Below are positions 15,450-23,922 of a DNA stretch of 64,000 bases, in pieces. A program made the position numbers and the translations under genes. The notes below the pieces were generated by a model, which saw only the letters and a list, made by a program, of their open reading frames with translations, made no database searches and had not been told where the DNA came from. Origin of the DNA: Solirubrum sp044628455 (GTDB lineage: Bacteria; Bacteroidota; Bacteroidia; Cytophagales; Hymenobacteraceae). Numbering within the stretch: the first letter of the stretch is position 1; the number at the start of each line of letters is the position of its first letter. Location of the stretch: positions 1,736,001 through 1,800,000 of the forward strand of contig NZ_JBIYZW010000001.1 of assembly GCF_044628455.1 (NCBI RefSeq). Direction: 5' to 3'.

Positions 15450-18251
15450 ATGAGAATTGGCATTTTCTTCGGCGGACCGTCGCGTGAGCGGGAAATATCC
15501 TTTGCTGGCGGCCGCACGGTTTACGATAACCTCGACAAGTCGCTGTTTCAGGCCGTTCCGGTCTTTGTCGACAGCCACGGCAACTTCATTCTGCTCGACT
15601 GGCAGTACCTCTACAAGGGCACCATCCGGGACTTCTACCCGCCCGTATCGGCCCTGCCGCCCTCCGAGCACCCGCTGCAGGTGTACCTGGAAAGCCTGGG
15701 CGAGCTGAGCCGCGCCGAGCAGGACCGCATCATTGGGGAAGTGGGCCGCCGCCTGCGCGCCGACGAGCTGCCCGAGCTGATGGACTTCGCCTTCCTGGCG
15801 TTGCACGGCCCCGCGGGCGAAGACGGCGCCATTCAGGGCCTGCTGGAGTGGTACGGCATTCCGTACTCGGGCTCCGGCATTCTGCCCTCGGCCTTCGGCA
15901 TCGACAAGATTGCCCAGAAAACCTTGCTGCACGCGCTGAACCTGCCTTCGCCGGCCTTCCGCGTGCTCACGGCCCAGGAGTTCGACGCCGCCGACCCGGC
16001 CGCGCTGCTGGCGTACCTGCAGAAAGAGCTGGGCTTGCCGCTGGTGTTTAAGGCCCCCCGCCAGGGCTCCAGCATCGGCGTGAGCATTCTGCGCGAGGCC
16101 AATGTGGAGAAATTCGTGGCCGCCGTGGAGCGCAGCTTGTTCCGCCGCACCCTCACCAAGGACGAGTGGCAGCGCCTGGGGCCCCAGGACCGCGTGGCCT
16201 GGGCCCAGCACCTGACCGACATCCGCGAAGGCATCGGCCTGCCGGTGGTAATTGATAATTATGAATTATTAATTAATAATTCTGCGGAGCAGATCATCTA
16301 TCACCCCGACGAGCTGCTGCGGGCCCTCGATGAAAAGCTTACGCTGCAGGACGCGGTGCGCCTGACCAACACCCAGGGCGAGCAGCAGGTGCTGGTGGAA
16401 GCCTTCGTGGCCGGCCGCGAGTTTTCGTGCATCGTGGTGGAAGACGTGGACGGCCGCCCCTTGGCCCTGCCGCCCACCGAGATTGTGAAGGGCGACGAGC
16501 TGTTTGACTACCGCTCGAAGTACCTGCCGGGCATGGCGCGCAAAATCACGCCCATCGACCTGCCCGAGGCCGATATTCAGCGCATCCGGGAGCAGTGCGA
16601 GCAGCTGTTCCGCACCTTCGGCTTCCAGGTGTACGCCCGCCTCGACGGCTTCTTTGTGCCTGCGGCGGTGACAGGTGACAGGGAACAGGTAACAGGTCAG
16701 CACGAAGACGTGTCACCTGTCACCTCATCACTTGTTACTCAGGCCCAGATTTTCCTGAACGACCCGAACACCACCTCGGGCATGCTGCCGGCCTCGTTCT
16801 TCTTCCACCAGGCCGCCGAAATCGGGCTGAACCCCTCGCAGTTCCTCACCTACCTGATTCGCACTTCCCTGAATGCCCGCCGCCGCGCTGGCCTGCAGCC
16901 CGTGAAGCTGGGCCGCCAGCTGAAACGGTTGGACGAAGCGGTGGCCGGGCGCCAGCACGAGCAGCAGCCCCGCACCAAGGTGGCCGTGATTATGGGCGGC
17001 TACTCCTCCGAGCGCCACATCTCGGTAGAAAGCGGCCGCAACATCTACGAGAAGCTTTCTTCCTCGGCCAAGTACCAGCCGGTGCCGGTATTCCTCTCGG
17101 GCTCGTCGGAAAACTACCGCCTGCACGTGCTGCCGGTGAACGTGATGCTGAAGGACAACGCCGACGACATCCGCGACAAAATCCAGCATTACGAGGCCGG
17201 CCACGCCCAGCACCCCATCCTGGCGCGCATCCGCCACGAAGCCCACCAGATTACCGGCACCTACGCCGCCGAGTCGGTAACCGTGCCCGAGGCGCTGACC
17301 TTCGAGCAGCTGGCCGAGCGCGTGGACGCGGTGTTTATTGCCCTGCACGGCCGCCCCGGCGAGGATGGCGCCCTGCAGCAGCAGCTCGAGCGCGTGGGTT
17401 TGCCCTACAACGGCTCGGGCGCCGAGTCGAGCAGCATCACCATCAACAAGTTCGAAACCAACAAGCGCCTGCGCGCCGCCGGCCTGCGCGTGGCCGAGCA
17501 CCGCCTGGCGTCCCGCCTGGAGTGGGAAGCCAACGCCGAGCAGTTCTACCAGAGCCTGGAGGCGCAGTTCCCCTACCCCTTCATTGCCAAGCCGGCCGAC
17601 GACGGCTGCTCGTCGGCCGTGAAGAAGCTGAAAAACCGCGCCGAGCTGGAGGCCTTCAGCCGCTTGATCTTCCGCGACCAGGAAGACCTCATGGAGGATG
17701 CGGCCCGCACGCTGAGTTTGGGCTTTAAGGAGGAGTTTCCCCGCAAGGAAGTGTTCCTGGTGGAAACGCTCATCAGCCGCGACGGCGCCCGGCACTTCCT
17801 GGAAATCACCGGCGGCCTGCTCACGCACCGGCGAGCCGATGGTGGTCGGGACATCGAAGTATTCGAGGCTTCCGAAGCCCTGGCCAGCGGCGAGGTGCTG
17901 AGTCTGGAAGAGAAGTTCCTGGCCGGCGAAGGCCAGAACATTACCCCGGCCCGCTACGCCCCGGACGCCCAGGAACGGCAGCGCATCTCCGACGAGGTGA
18001 AAAAGGAGCTGCAGCGCGTGGCCGAGGTGCTGGGCATCGAAGGCTACGCCCGCATCGACGCCTTTGTGCGGGTGCGCGAGGGCGGTGCCGTCGAGGTCAT
18101 CATCATCGAGGTGAACTCTCTGCCCGGAATGACGCCCGCCACCTGTATCTTCCACCAGACCGCCCTGGCCGGCTACACCCCCTACGACTTCATTGACCGC
18201 ATTCTGGAGTACGGCAAGGGCAGAAAAGAGGAGCTAGAAGCCAGAAGCTAG
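15450..18251 (+). CDS. ddl: Tandem-fused D-alanine--D-alanine ligase
   Basis: This 933-aa protein contains two consecutive Ddl/ATP-grasp modules where the usual enzyme has one of about 310-370 aa. It makes the D-Ala-D-Ala dipeptide for peptidoglycan. Module 1 (about 1-500) starts MRIGIFFGGPSREREISFAG and has ALHGPAGEDGAIQG, FKAPRQGSSIGVS and FLNDPNTTSGMLP. Module 2 (about 510-925) starts VAVIMGGYSSERHISVESG and has ALHGRPGEDGALQ, AKPADDGCSSAVKK and the metal/ATP motif EVNSLPGMTPAT. The double form occurs in Cytophagales. Two short palindromic elements interrupt module 1 in frame (near residues 268-278 and 406-430), and a third supplies the stop codon. The PASTA gene follows. Confidence 0.93.
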   Translation: MRIGIFFGGPSREREISFAGGRTVYDNLDKSLFQAVPVFVDSHGNFILLDWQYLYKGTIRDFYPPVSALPPSEHPLQVYLESLGELSRAEQDRIIGEVGRRLRADELPELMDFAFLALHGPAGEDGAIQGLLEWYGIPYSGSGILPSAFGIDKIAQKTLLHALNLPSPAFRVLTAQEFDAADPAALLAYLQKELGLPLVFKAPRQGSSIGVSILREANVEKFVAAVERSLFRRTLTKDEWQRLGPQDRVAWAQHLTDIREGIGLPVVIDNYELLINNSAEQIIYHPDELLRALDEKLTLQDAVRLTNTQGEQQVLVEAFVAGREFSCIVVEDVDGRPLALPPTEIVKGDELFDYRSKYLPGMARKITPIDLPEADIQRIREQCEQLFRTFGFQVYARLDGFFVPAAVTGDREQVTGQHEDVSPVTSSLVTQAQIFLNDPNTTSGMLPASFFFHQAAEIGLNPSQFLTYLIRTSLNARRRAGLQPVKLGRQLKRLDEAVAGRQHEQQPRTKVAVIMGGYSSERHISVESGRNIYEKLSSSAKYQPVPVFLSGSSENYRLHVLPVNVMLKDNADDIRDKIQHYEAGHAQHPILARIRHEAHQITGTYAAESVTVPEALTFEQLAERVDAVFIALHGRPGEDGALQQQLERVGLPYNGSGAESSSITINKFETNKRLRAAGLRVAEHRLASRLEWEANAEQFYQSLEAQFPYPFIAKPADDGCSSAVKKLKNRAELEAFSRLIFRDQEDLMEDAARTLSLGFKEEFPRKEVFLVETLISRDGARHFLEITGGLLTHRRADGGRDIEVFEASEALASGEVLSLEEKFLAGEGQNITPARYAPDAQERQRISDEVKKELQRVAEVLGIEGYARIDAFVRVREGGAVEVIIIEVNSLPGMTPATCIFHQTALAGYTPYDFIDRILEYGKGRKEELEARS
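16249..16283 (+). repeat. Heptad AT-rich palindromic element inside ddl
   Basis: Five 7-bp units (TAATTGA, TAATTAT, GAATTAT and variants) lie in frame within ddl and encode the peptide DNYELLINNS. The last part contains a perfect 20-bp palindrome (16263-16282). The AT content contrasts sharply with the GC-rich gene around it. Confidence 0.8.
16667..16738 (+). repeat. Heptad GC-richer palindromic element inside ddl
   Basis: The left arm has units GGTGACA (twice) and GGTAACA; the right arm has TGTCACC (twice) and TTGTTAC. The 14-bp outer arms 16667-16680 and 16711-16724 are perfectly complementary. The insertion separates YARLDGFF from IFLNDPNTTSG and adds about 24 residues beginning VTGDREQVTG. 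Confidence 0.82.
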
Positions 18252-18324
18252 GAGCTAGTAGCTTTGCGTTTCTGCCCCAGCGTTGCCCCTCCCATTCTAG
18301 CTCCTGACTCCTAGTTTCTAGCTC
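18231..18324. repeat. Heptad palindrome at the ddl 3' end
   Basis: The left arm is four heptads (GAGCTAG, AAGCCAG, AAGCTAG, GAGCTAG; 18231-18258). The right arm is four complementary heptads (CTAGCTC, CTGACTC, CTAGTTT, CTAGCTC; 18297-18324). The ddl stop TAG (18249-18251) and its last residues EARS come from the left arm. The right arm ends 10 bp before the PASTA ATG. Confidence 0.85.
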
Positions 18325-18334
18325 CTTCCCATAA

Positions 18335-19120
18335 ATGGCTTTTCTGAAATCCGATACCTGGCTCGACCTGCTCAAGCACCTGGTGGTGATTGGCGTGGTG
18401 TCGCTGCTGCTGCTGTTTGGCTTCTTCTTCGTGTACCTGCCTTTGACCACCAACCACGGCGAAACCATTCCGGTGCCGAAGGTGACGGGCATGCAGATGA
18501 GCGACCTGGAAGACTACCTCGACCAGCGCGACCTGGCGTACTTCGTGGACGACAGCAGCTACAACGCGGGCATTCGGCCCGGCACCGTGCTCACCCAGGA
18601 CCCCAAGCCAGGCGAGAAGGTGAAGGAGGGCCGCAAGATCTACATCTCGGTGGCCATGAAAAATCCGCCGGTCATCAAGATGCCCAAGCTCACCGACGGC
18701 TCGGTGAAAAACGCCCAGATGATTCTGAAAAGCTACGACCTGGTGGTGGGCTCCATTACCCTGGTGCCCGACCTGGCCCAGAACGCGGTGCTCAAGCAGC
18801 TGGTCGGCGGCAAGGAAATAGCACCTGGTGCTCCTATTGCCAAGGGTACCCGCGTGGACCTGGTGGTGGGCGACGGGCAGGGCAACCAGGAATTCCCGGT
18901 ACCCAGCATTGTGGGCATGCCCGCCGACGAGGCCACCACGCTGCTGGCCGGCCAGGGCCTGCAGGTGGGCGAAATCTTCTACCAGCCCGCCGAGGAAGGC
19001 CAGACCGATGGCTCGGTGGTGAAGCAGCGCCCCGAGGCCGTGCCCGGCGCCACCATCCGCACCGGCCAGCTGGTCGACCTGTGGGTGGCCGGCCAGGCGC
19101 CGGTGAAAGCCGTGGACTAG
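18335..19120 (+). CDS. PASTA-domain membrane protein
   Basis: This 261-aa protein has a short cytoplasmic N terminus, one membrane helix (residues about 14-36, LVVIGVVSLLLLFGFFFVYL) and three extracytoplasmic PASTA domains starting near IPVPKVTGM, IKMPKLTDG and FPVPSIVGM. PASTA domains bind peptidoglycan fragments or beta-lactams in kinases and penicillin-binding proteins. No kinase or transpeptidase domain is attached here. Position directly after the D-Ala-D-Ala ligase supports a cell-wall role, which is inference. Confidence 0.9.
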   Translation: MAFLKSDTWLDLLKHLVVIGVVSLLLLFGFFFVYLPLTTNHGETIPVPKVTGMQMSDLEDYLDQRDLAYFVDDSSYNAGIRPGTVLTQDPKPGEKVKEGRKIYISVAMKNPPVIKMPKLTDGSVKNAQMILKSYDLVVGSITLVPDLAQNAVLKQLVGGKEIAPGAPIAKGTRVDLVVGDGQGNQEFPVPSIVGMPADEATTLLAGQGLQVGEIFYQPAEEGQTDGSVVKQRPEAVPGATIRTGQLVDLWVAGQAPVKAVD

Positions 19121-19144
19121 GCCTGTCTGGCCCCTGTGGTACTG

Positions 19145-19174
19145 AAAGCCGCCCGGTCTGCCCCGGGCGGCTTT
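19145..19174 (+). terminator. Terminator after the PASTA gene
   Basis: The 12-bp inverted repeat AAAGCCGCCCGG / CCGGGCGGCTTT with a 6-nt loop is followed by GCTTTTT. Confidence 0.88.
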
Positions 19175-19264
19175 GCTTTTTCCGGCGCCGGCCGCTGCCG
19201 ATTTAGCCGGCCGCGGAAAATCTTTTGGCTGCCGGGCTCGTTTGGGCTACGTAACTTTCCGCCA

Positions 19265-21118
19265 ATGACGTCTCGGCTACTGCTCTCCACGCTTCTGCTG
19301 CTCGGCTTCCTGACTTCGCTCCGCGCGCAGTCCCTCGATCCGGCCCCGCTGCATTCGGCTTCCGACCGGGCCCGGCCCACCAGCCCGGCCGCGGCGCGGC
19401 GCGCTACGGCGCTGGCCCTGCCCTTCTTCGACGATTTTGCCGGCCAGTCCGAAGGCAACCCCTCGGCCGACCGCTGGGAGCCCGTGGGCGGGGCGCTGAT
19501 CAACAACCGCTTTGCCGTGAACCCGCCCTCGCGCGGCGTGGCCACCCTCGACGGCCTCGACGCCCAGGGCAACCCCTACGGCGCGGCTACCACCTTCGGC
19601 ACCACCGACTCGCTGGTGTCGCAGCCGTTGGATTTGAGCGCCCTGCAGGTGGGCAGCCGCACCTTCCTGAGCTTTTTCTGGCAGACCGGCAACATCCTGG
19701 GGGCTCCCACCACTTTCAGCAGCCGCTTTCCGGTGTTCCTGGAGCTGGAGTTTCTCGACCGCACCGGCCAGTGGGTGCGGGTGTGGCGCACGCTCAGCCC
19801 GGGCCAGCGCACCGACTTTCGGCAGCGCTTCATTGCCGTCGACGACGTGCGCTACTTCCACGCCAACTTTCGCTTCCGCTTCCGCAGTTCGGGCCGCAAG
19901 GCTACCACCCAGGACTCGTGGAGCGTGGACTACGTGCTGCTCGACACCGGCCGCGACACCACCAACACCGCCTACCGCGACGTGACGCTCAGCCGGCCGC
20001 TGAACTCGCTGTTCAAGCGTTACGCCTCGTTGCCCGTGTGGCAGTACAACGCCGCGGCCAACCCCACGCTGGAGCTCAACGACAGCGTGCGCACCACCCT
20101 CAACAACCTCGACGCCGGCCCCGCCCCCACGCCCGTGGTGTGGCGCGGCACCACCCAAGTGTTGCCGACCGGTCCGGTGGCGCCCTTCTTCAGCGGCCTG
20201 GGCCCCATTGCGCCGCTCAGCTTCGGGCAACCCCTGGGCGAGTCGGCGCGCAGCACGCCGCTGCCGGTTACGGCCGACCCGAAGCGCGTGCGCTACCAGA
20301 TTTTCCTGACCACCGACGGGCCGCCGCCGCCCGCCCGCACCCTACCCAACGACACGGTAACGCGGGTGGCCGAGCTAGCCGATTATTTCGCTTTCGACGA
20401 CGGCACGCCCGAGGCGCAGGACGGCATTGCCGAGCCTACCGGGCCGCCCGCGTTCCGCGCCTATCGCCTCGTGCTTAACCGCGCCGACCAGATCAAGTCA
20501 CTGCGCATTTACCTGACCCAGCCGCTGGTGCCCGGCTTCAGCCTCACGGCCGCGGTGTGGGACGAGCAGGGCGGCCAGCCCACGGCCCAGCCCAAGGCTA
20601 CCAAAGCCTTCCAGATTCCGGCCACCATTCCGCCCGGCCAGTCCTGGCTCGACGTGCAGTTTGACCAGCCGGTGCCGGTGAGCGGGGTGTGCTACTTCGG
20701 CTACGGCCACAACACCACCTCCCAGTTCATCCGCTTCGGCCTCGATCTGAACTCTCAGGTGCCGCGGGGGCAGTTCTGGCGGCTCATCAGCGGGGTGTGG
20801 CAGCCCTTCAACCAAGTGCGGGGTGCCCCCATGATGCGCGCCGTGATGACCGGCCTGGTCACCTCGACCCGCCGCGCCGCCGCAGCCGATGCCCCGCAGG
20901 TGTTCCCCAACCCCAGCCCAGGCTTGGTGCAGGTGCAGGGCCGCTACCAGCAAGCTCGCGTGCTCGACGCCCTCGGCCGCCTAGTCTGGCAGCAGCCCGC
21001 CGCCCAGACCAACCAGGCCACGCTCGACCTGCAGCTTCTGCCTGCCGGCCTGTACCTGCTGCAGCTCAGCCTGCCCGATGGCGCGGTGAGCACCCACCGG
21101 CTGGTGCTGGAGAAATAA
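19265..21118 (+). CDS. T9SS-sorted secreted protein of unknown function
   Basis: This 617-aa protein starts at ATG 19265 with a signal peptide (MTSRLLLSTLLLLGFLTSLR, cut near AQS). The middle has no domain I recognise: it begins LPFFDDFAGQ, typical of Bacteroidota surface proteins that carry a jelly-roll-like N-terminal region. The last 75 residues form a T9SS type A sorting domain (VFPNPSPGLVQVQG ... LPAGLYLLQLSLPDG ... HRLVLEK). It should cross the outer membrane by the type IX pathway and be released or anchored to A-LPS. A TAACTTTC box just before the ATG could be a weak -7 element. Confidence 0.87.
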   Translation: MTSRLLLSTLLLLGFLTSLRAQSLDPAPLHSASDRARPTSPAAARRATALALPFFDDFAGQSEGNPSADRWEPVGGALINNRFAVNPPSRGVATLDGLDAQGNPYGAATTFGTTDSLVSQPLDLSALQVGSRTFLSFFWQTGNILGAPTTFSSRFPVFLELEFLDRTGQWVRVWRTLSPGQRTDFRQRFIAVDDVRYFHANFRFRFRSSGRKATTQDSWSVDYVLLDTGRDTTNTAYRDVTLSRPLNSLFKRYASLPVWQYNAAANPTLELNDSVRTTLNNLDAGPAPTPVVWRGTTQVLPTGPVAPFFSGLGPIAPLSFGQPLGESARSTPLPVTADPKRVRYQIFLTTDGPPPPARTLPNDTVTRVAELADYFAFDDGTPEAQDGIAEPTGPPAFRAYRLVLNRADQIKSLRIYLTQPLVPGFSLTAAVWDEQGGQPTAQPKATKAFQIPATIPPGQSWLDVQFDQPVPVSGVCYFGYGHNTTSQFIRFGLDLNSQVPRGQFWRLISGVWQPFNQVRGAPMMRAVMTGLVTSTRRAAAADAPQVFPNPSPGLVQVQGRYQQARVLDALGRLVWQQPAAQTNQATLDLQLLPAGLYLLQLSLPDGAVSTHRLVLEK

Positions 21119-21205
21119 CGCTTTAGGCGGCGCAGGTGGCGGCAATTCGCTTTCTTCGCCGACCGCCAGGATTTTCATTCGCTACACCCACCACGCTTTC
21201 CTTTT

Positions 21206-21505
21206 ATGAACGACATCACCCCCTCCGAGCTCAAAGACCGTCAGCAGCAGCAGCAGGCCCCCATCATCATCGACGTGCGGGAGCCTTGGGAGTACGAAGA
21301 AACCCGCATCGAAGGCAGCCGCAACATTCCCTTGGGCGAACTGCCCACTAAGCTCGACGAGCTGGAAGACCTTAAGCACACCGAAGTGGTGGTGCACTGC
21401 AAGGGCGGCGGGCGCTCGGCCACCGCTAAGGCCCTGCTCCAGCAGCACGGCTTCAACAAGGTGCGCAACCTGCTCGGCGGCATTACGGCCTACAACGCCC
21501 AGTAA
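21206..21505 (+). CDS. Single-domain rhodanese-like protein
   Basis: This 99-aa protein is one rhodanese domain. It has the IIDVREPWEYEETRIEGSRN motif, and the catalytic Cys lies in VVVHCKGGGRSATA, a CxxGxR-type active loop. Rhodaneses move sulfane sulfur to cyanide or thiol acceptors. There is no signal peptide, so it is cytoplasmic. It ends at a terminator shared with the convergent recQ gene. The partner of the sulfur transfer is unknown. Confidence 0.93.
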   Translation: MNDITPSELKDRQQQQQAPIIIDVREPWEYEETRIEGSRNIPLGELPTKLDELEDLKHTEVVVHCKGGGRSATAKALLQQHGFNKVRNLLGGITAYNAQ

Positions 21506-21528
21506 ATCAACCCGGAATTTTACCGAAC

Positions 21529-21562
21529 GGCAACGCCCGGCTTACTCAGGTCGGGCGTTGCC
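21529..21562. terminator. Bidirectional terminator, rhodanese / recQ
   Basis: GGCAACGCCCG and CGGGCGTTGCC form an 11-bp stem with a 12-nt loop between the two convergent stops, followed by ATTTT on the plus strand. Confidence 0.8.
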
Positions 21563-21578
21563 ATTTTCGGCTGGACCG

Positions 21579-23504
21579 CTACGCCACGGCCAGCTGCCCG
21601 GTAGTGTTGTAGCGCAGCCGGCCCGTATCAACCAGCTCGCGCACCAGGGCGGTGAGGGCCTCGGCCTGGGCGGGAGCAAAACCGGCGAGCAACTCGCGCG
21701 GCGTGCGCGGTGAAATGCGCAGGGCCGCCAGCACCTGGGTCTGTAGATCGGCTACTGGCTCGGCCGGGCGCTGCCGGCGCTTCTCGGCCAGGCAATGGTC
21801 GCAGATGCGGCAGGGCGGACTGTCCAGCTCGCCGAAGTACTCCAGCAGCTGTTGCTGCCGACAGCGTGCCCCGTGGGCGTAGCGCACCACGGCCTCGGTT
21901 TTCTGCACGGCCCGCTCCCGGGCAGCTTCCAGCGCGGGCACGTTCAGCGGCAGGCGCTCGGCATCCTTGCGCGGGGTGGTGAACAGGGCCTGCGGCGACT
22001 CGTGCCGGGGTTGAAACTGCACGATGCCCGAGCGGTGCAGAAAGTCGAGGGTTTTGCGCACGTCGGTGGTGCTCCAGCGCAGGTGCTGGGCCAGGGCGCC
22101 CTCCGAAATGCTCTGAAATGCGCTGAATACCTCGCCCCCGTACAGCCGCAATATCGCTTTGATGAGCTGGTCGTGGCGCGGGTTGTCGACCTGAAAGCGG
22201 TACAGGTCGCGGGCGTCGATGGGAATGAAAACCTTGGCGGGATTGAACACGGCCTCGTTGAGCTGCACCAGCCCCTCGCGCTCCAGCGTGCGCATGGCGT
22301 TGTGCACGTCCAGGGGCTTGAGGCGGTAGGTCTGAGCAAATTGCTGCAGATCAAAATCGAAGGCCACCATTTCGCCGCCGCCCGTGGCCGTGCCCGAGTA
22401 GTTGGCCAGAGCCTGGTACACGCGCTTCACCACGTCGAGGGGCGGGTGGGCCTGCAGGGTGCGGCGGCGCATCTCGTCGGCGTCGTTGGGCGCCCACAGC
22501 AGCACGGCAAAGGCGTACTGCTCGTCGCGGCCCGCCCGGCCGGCTTCCTGGTAGTAGGCTTCCAGCGAGTCGGGCGCGTCGAGGTGCACCACGCAGCGCA
22601 CATCGGGCTTGTCGATGCCCATGCCAAAGGCATTGGTGGCCACCACGATGCGGGTTTTGTTTTGCGTCCAGTCCTGCTGCACCCGGCTGCGCTGCTCGGG
22701 CGGCAGGCCGGCGTGGTAGGCGGCCGCGCTCAGCCCGTGCTGCTGCAGCCAGCCGGCGGCCTCCTCGGTCTGCTTGCGGGTGCGGGCGTACACCACGGCG
22801 GTTTTATCGGGCCCCACCCCGCGCAGCACTTCCAGCAGGCGGCGCAGCTTGTCTTCGGTAGCCTGTACCGAGTACGAGAGATTGGGCCGCAGAAAGCTCT
22901 GCTGAAACGTTTGGCCGGCGGGCCCGAAACGTAGCTTCTCGCGAATGTCGCGACGCACTTCCTCGGTGGCGGTGGCCGTGAGGGCCAGCACCGGCACGCC
23001 GGGCAGCAGCTCGCGCAGGGCACCCAGCTGCAGGTAGGGCGGGCGGAAGTCGTAGCCCCACTGCGAGAGGCAGTGCGCTTCGTCGACGGCAATGAGTTGC
23101 ACCTTCATGCGCCCCACGCGGGCCCGGAACATATCGGTGAGCAGGCGCTCGGGGCTCACGTACAGAAACTTCACCGGCCCGTACACGCAGTTATCGAGCG
23201 TCTGGTCGATGTCGCGGTGGCTCATGCCCGCGTATACGGCCTCGGCCTTGATGCCGCGCTTGCGCAGGTTTTCCACCTGGTCCTTCATTAGCGCAATCAG
23301 CGGCGAGACGACCAGGCACAGCCCGTCGCGGCTGAGGGCCGGTACCTGAAAGCACACGCTTTTGCCGCCGCCAGTGGGCAGCAGAGCCAGCGCGTCGTGG
23401 CCGGCCAGCACGGCCCGGATGATGGCCTCCTGCCCCGGCCGGAACGCGCCGTGGCCCCAATGCTGGCGCAGTACGGAAAGAATGTCGTCGGTTGGGGCAG
23501 GCAC
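21579..23504 (-). CDS. recQ: ATP-dependent DNA helicase RecQ
   Basis: This 641-aa superfamily 2 helicase starts at GTG 23504. It unwinds DNA 3'-5' during recombination and repair. Visible motifs are FRPGQEAII, Walker A LLPTGGGKSVCFQ, the DEAH box AVDEAHCLSQWG, TATATEEVRRDI, and motif VI QEAGRAGRD. The RecQ-Zn region has the four cysteines in ARCRQQQL and PPCRICDHC. A winged-helix domain lies between motif VI and the zinc knuckle or just after it. The short C-terminal tail has no obvious full HRDC domain. Confidence 0.94.
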   Translation of the reverse strand: MPAPTDDILSVLRQHWGHGAFRPGQEAIIRAVLAGHDALALLPTGGGKSVCFQVPALSRDGLCLVVSPLIALMKDQVENLRKRGIKAEAVYAGMSHRDIDQTLDNCVYGPVKFLYVSPERLLTDMFRARVGRMKVQLIAVDEAHCLSQWGYDFRPPYLQLGALRELLPGVPVLALTATATEEVRRDIREKLRFGPAGQTFQQSFLRPNLSYSVQATEDKLRRLLEVLRGVGPDKTAVVYARTRKQTEEAAGWLQQHGLSAAAYHAGLPPEQRSRVQQDWTQNKTRIVVATNAFGMGIDKPDVRCVVHLDAPDSLEAYYQEAGRAGRDEQYAFAVLLWAPNDADEMRRRTLQAHPPLDVVKRVYQALANYSGTATGGGEMVAFDFDLQQFAQTYRLKPLDVHNAMRTLEREGLVQLNEAVFNPAKVFIPIDARDLYRFQVDNPRHDQLIKAILRLYGGEVFSAFQSISEGALAQHLRWSTTDVRKTLDFLHRSGIVQFQPRHESPQALFTTPRKDAERLPLNVPALEAARERAVQKTEAVVRYAHGARCRQQQLLEYFGELDSPPCRICDHCLAEKRRQRPAEPVADLQTQVLAALRISPRTPRELLAGFAPAQAEALTALVRELVDTGRLRYNTTGQLAVA

Positions 23505-23601
23505 GTTGGAATAGATTATCGGATTACGAAGTTAAGCACCAAATCGAAGCCTCGGCTTGTGCTTAAAGTACCGGCTGTTACTCATAGCCGAAGCCATTTA
23601 T

Positions 23602-23793
23602 TCAGCGCTGGAGCCTGCGCCACGCTGCCGCCATTGTACTCGCTATGGTGCCTAACCCCGAAACCACGACGATACCCCACAAAACCCAATCCTCCGTGCG
23701 GTGAGGCCGCAATACCCAACGGCCGTGGTTTCCGACACCTATCACAACGAGGGTAAGCAAACACACGAAGAACAGCGCCGCCGCGGATTTCAT
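23602..23793 (-). CDS. Small two-helix membrane protein
   Basis: This 63-aa frame starts at ATG 23793 and has two hydrophobic segments: residues 4-22 (AAALFFVCLLTLVVIGVGN) and about 37-55 (WVLWGIVVVSGLGTIAS), ending in a basic AAWRRLQR. The topology would be a hairpin with a short loop. I do not recognise a family. Its position alone between recQ and the next minus-strand gene gives no functional clue. The clean two-helix pattern and ATG start support a real gene, but it could be a chance frame. Confidence 0.5.
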   Translation of the reverse strand: MKSAAALFFVCLLTLVVIGVGNHGRWVLRPHRTEDWVLWGIVVVSGLGTIASTMAAAWRRLQR

Positions 23794-23872
23794 AATAGTT
23801 ACTCAACAGGGGAGCCTGCATCGAAGTACCAGAAAATTGCCTGATACGTGGAAGCAATGCTACTGATAAACA

Positions 23873-23904
23873 AAAAGCCCGGCTCCAAACGGAGCCGGGC
23901 TTTT
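23873..23904 (-). terminator. Terminator of the conserved phage-like gene
   Basis: AAAAGCCCGGCTCC and GGAGCCGGGCTTTT form a 14-bp stem with loop AAAC; on the minus strand it is followed by TTTTTG. Confidence 0.9.
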
Positions 23905-23922
23905 GAAATCGAAGCGCGGGGC

